DNA of 43,471 nucleotides from an uncultured Eubacteriales bacterium (lineage in GTDB: Bacteria > Bacillota > Clostridia > Christensenellales > CAG-917), in assembly GCA_900322215.1 (NCBI GenBank), contig ONYW01000009.1:1-43471 (forward strand), given 5' to 3'. This document shows, piece after piece, positions 42,043-43,471 of this stretch (its first letter is position 1; each line of letters begins with the position of its first letter). The notes under the pieces were generated by a model. The model was not told the DNA's origin, did no database searches, and saw only the letters and a list, made by a program, of their open reading frames with translations. The translations under genes were made by a program, and so were the position numbers.

Positions 42043-42336
42043 TTATTTGAAAATCCTCTTGACAAACGAGGTCGGAGCGGAGGACTGTTTGTATTTGAGT
42101 TCCGTGACCGTGCCCGCAAGCACCAACTTGCCGTTTTCTATATCGAGAGTTTTGATTTCAAGATCGCTCCCGCAAATCAAGAGCGTCTCGTCTTTCAGGC
42201 GGACGGTAGCTGTCTTGTCCGTAAAGGTCGGAACGGCAAAAACTCCCGTCATGCTCACGCCGTGCAAGTGATCGAGTTCGAGCTTGTGAGAGGTGTTTTT
42301 TGGGATTTGCTGTGTTTTTTCTGTTTTTTCCAACAT
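42043..42336 (-). CDS. yabP: Sporulation protein YabP
   Basis: YabP is a small protein of the spore-cortex assembly pathway, made in the mother cell under sigma-E in Bacillus. The 97-aa product shows the family core: HKLELDHLHGVSMTGVFAVP, then DETLLICGSDLEIKTLDIEN and GKLVLAGTVTELKY, a compact beta domain. Ribosome site AAAAGGAGAAAAT precedes ATG 42336. It is followed immediately by yabQ. It is divergent from the acyltransferase gene across about 130 bp. Confidence 0.85.
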   Translation of the reverse strand: MLEKTEKTQQIPKNTSHKLELDHLHGVSMTGVFAVPTFTDKTATVRLKDETLLICGSDLEIKTLDIENGKLVLAGTVTELKYKQSSAPTSFVKRIFK

Positions 42337-42396
42337 ATTTTCTCCTTTTCGTCGCGGAATTGCGTCATTTTGCCCGTGAGTTATAGGCTTATTTCA

Positions 42397-42425
42397 TTGA
42401 CAATAATATTTAAAAATATTAAAAT
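42397..42425 (+). promoter_or_regulatory. Promoter of the acyltransferase gene
   Basis: TTGACA at 42397-42402, 17 nt, TAAAAT at 42420-42425. A leader of about 32 nt carries the ribosome site GGGAG at 42452. Confidence 0.65.
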
Positions 42426-42464
42426 ATATGAGCAAATTTTGAAAATCGGACGGGAGATGTGTGT

Positions 42465-43471
42465 ATGAACACGAATTTTGACGAGAAAACAGTCGCGGAA
42501 AAATCCGAAGATTCAAGGGTCGTAAGACCGACGAAAGGCGCGAAAGAACCGAGGAAGAAAGAGCCGAAGGAGAATTTTTTCAAGCGCCATGGCATCGTCC
42601 GCCTCGAATACGATCACGCGTCAAGGTTTTATCCGATTCTCAATTCAAAAAGATCTCAAAGCAATTTCGTTGTTGGCGCTGTGCTTGACGAAGAGGTGAA
42701 CGCTAAGGTTTTGGAGCAGGCGGTCAACGACTGCGTCGTGCGTTTTCCCGCGTTCAAAGTGAGACAAAAGAGGGGCTATGCTTGGCACTACCTCGTTGAA
42801 AATCGCAATCCGATAAAGGTCTTTCCGCTTGAAAAGCACGTGCCATGTCCGCTCAGTCGCAAGGAACTCGGCGGTTATATGTTCAAACTCACGTGCGGAG
42901 ATAACCGCGTCGAGATGATAATCTTCCACGGACTTTGCGACGGCAACGGCGCAATCGAGTTTTTGAAGACGATAATCCTTGCCTACAAACGACTTATGGG
43001 CGCGAAGATAGAGGATACGACGGGCATACTCGATCACGAGGACGACTTCGATCCGTTTGAACTCGAGGACAGTTTCGTATCGCACTACGCGCCGATAAAA
43101 CTCGGAGACGTCGACCTCAAAAAGTTGCTCGGCAACACTCCCGTAAGGATAGAGGGTACGCCTGCGAAAGAGGGCTTTGAAACGGACAGGCTCGTCGTGG
43201 CTTCGGGAGAACTGCTGAAAAGGGCAAAGGCTGTCGGGGTGAGTTTTACGTCCTACGTCGTCGGCGTTATCGCGTACGCTATGGACAAGGCTGTGAACCA
43301 AAAAGGCGACCGCAACTACGTCATCATGGTGCCCGTAAACCTTCGCAATTTGTTCGAGTCGGTATCCCTTCGCAACTTCGTGACGTTTATCAGAGTTATC
43401 GTAAAACCGCACTCGTTCGGCACGGTGGCGGAATATGCGCTCGAGGCGCAAAAGCAGATAACGGAGGAGTC
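42465..43471 (+). CDS. Condensation/alcohol-acetyltransferase-like acyltransferase, 3'-truncated by window
   Basis: The open reading frame runs from ATG 42465 past the window end without a stop, so at least 335 residues are present. It belongs to the CoA-dependent acyltransferase/condensation-like fold. The catalytic HxxxDG motif is visible as FHGLCDGNGA near residue 149, with the preceding strand RVEMII. The N-terminal 45 residues are charged and low-complexity (GAKEPRKKEPKE). Later, FTSYVVGVIAYAMDKAV and MVPVNLRNLF match the family's second-domain landmarks (VNLR). Possible roles include acylation of a lipid or natural product; the substrate is unknown. The complete gene lies outside the window. 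Confidence 0.8.
   Translation, partial: MNTNFDEKTVAEKSEDSRVVRPTKGAKEPRKKEPKENFFKRHGIVRLEYDHASRFYPILNSKRSQSNFVVGAVLDEEVNAKVLEQAVNDCVVRFPAFKVRQKRGYAWHYLVENRNPIKVFPLEKHVPCPLSRKELGGYMFKLTCGDNRVEMIIFHGLCDGNGAIEFLKTIILAYKRLMGAKIEDTTGILDHEDDFDPFELEDSFVSHYAPIKLGDVDLKKLLGNTPVRIEGTPAKEGFETDRLVVASGELLKRAKAVGVSFTSYVVGVIAYAMDKAVNQKGDRNYVIMVPVNLRNLFESVSLRNFVTFIRVIVKPHSFGTVAEYALEAQKQITEE

Noticed and set aside
42645..43451. 268-aa minus-strand ORF at the window end
   Set aside because: Antisense shadow of the plus-strand acyltransferase, which has promoter, ribosome site and the HxxxDG motif.

Overview
The window looks like a chromosomal segment of a spore-forming, anaerobic member of the Clostridia (Bacillota), probably an uncultured gut-type lineage. 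The evidence is a set of endospore genes (spoIIR, sleB, ypeB, yabP, yabQ), a strictly anaerobic gene set (rubrerythrin, an NrdG-type radical SAM activase, a minimal two-gene SUF system, glutamate dehydrogenase), strong AGGAGG-type ribosome sites, and a GlgC/GlgD pair typical of Firmicutes. I cannot place it to genus. No tRNA, rRNA, transposase, phage gene or CRISPR array is visible.

Layout. 1-12,115 is a glycogen/alpha-glucan block: glgB-glgC-glgD, glgA, glgP and a GH13 alpha-glucan hydrolase. 12,120-12,900 is an AT-rich pair: a zinc-ribbon membrane protein divergent from a small XRE regulator. 12,900-16,870 holds rubrerythrin, an Mrp-type Fe-S carrier ATPase, the radical SAM activase and a split chromate transporter. 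17,080-19,191 is a sugar:cation symporter with an unusual extracellular insert. 19,599-22,060 (minus strand) has the SufB/SufC pair and a WHP-repeat membrane protein. 22,253-25,579 is a giant Cys-repeat/leucine-rich lipoprotein. 25,652-29,188 (minus) has phosphoglucomutase and glutamate dehydrogenase. 29,493-34,096 is a two-gene membrane system of unknown function. 34,176-37,750 is mainly sporulation and germination. 38,474-39,283 is a zinc-ribbon membrane protein. 39,438-41,191 is a cobalamin-riboswitch-controlled lipoprotein plus ECF S-component. 41,261-43,471 has yabQ/yabP, a small helical protein and the start of a condensation-type acyltransferase.

Metabolic logic. Phosphoglucomutase links glucose-6-P to glucose-1-P. 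GlgC/D makes ADP-glucose, GlgA and GlgB build branched glycogen, and GlgP with the GH13 enzyme degrade it. The symporter may import oligosaccharide. The stored glycogen could serve sporulation, but that is inference.

The most unusual content is intergenic. Eleven copies of a ~125-nt (one ~195-nt) structured palindromic element ('family A') sit at gene 3' ends. Ten of them are in sense with the gene they follow. Several contain that gene's stop codon, and stems are preserved by compensatory base changes. A second, larger (~270-445 nt) multi-module repeat ('family B') always lies directly downstream of an A copy, in the same orientation, wherever its 5' end is visible; its stems also covary. 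A third type consists of phased arrays of short hairpins with a locus-specific linker. These three are the best candidates for an undescribed system, most likely structured RNAs and/or non-autonomous mobile repeats. The names A and B are mine.
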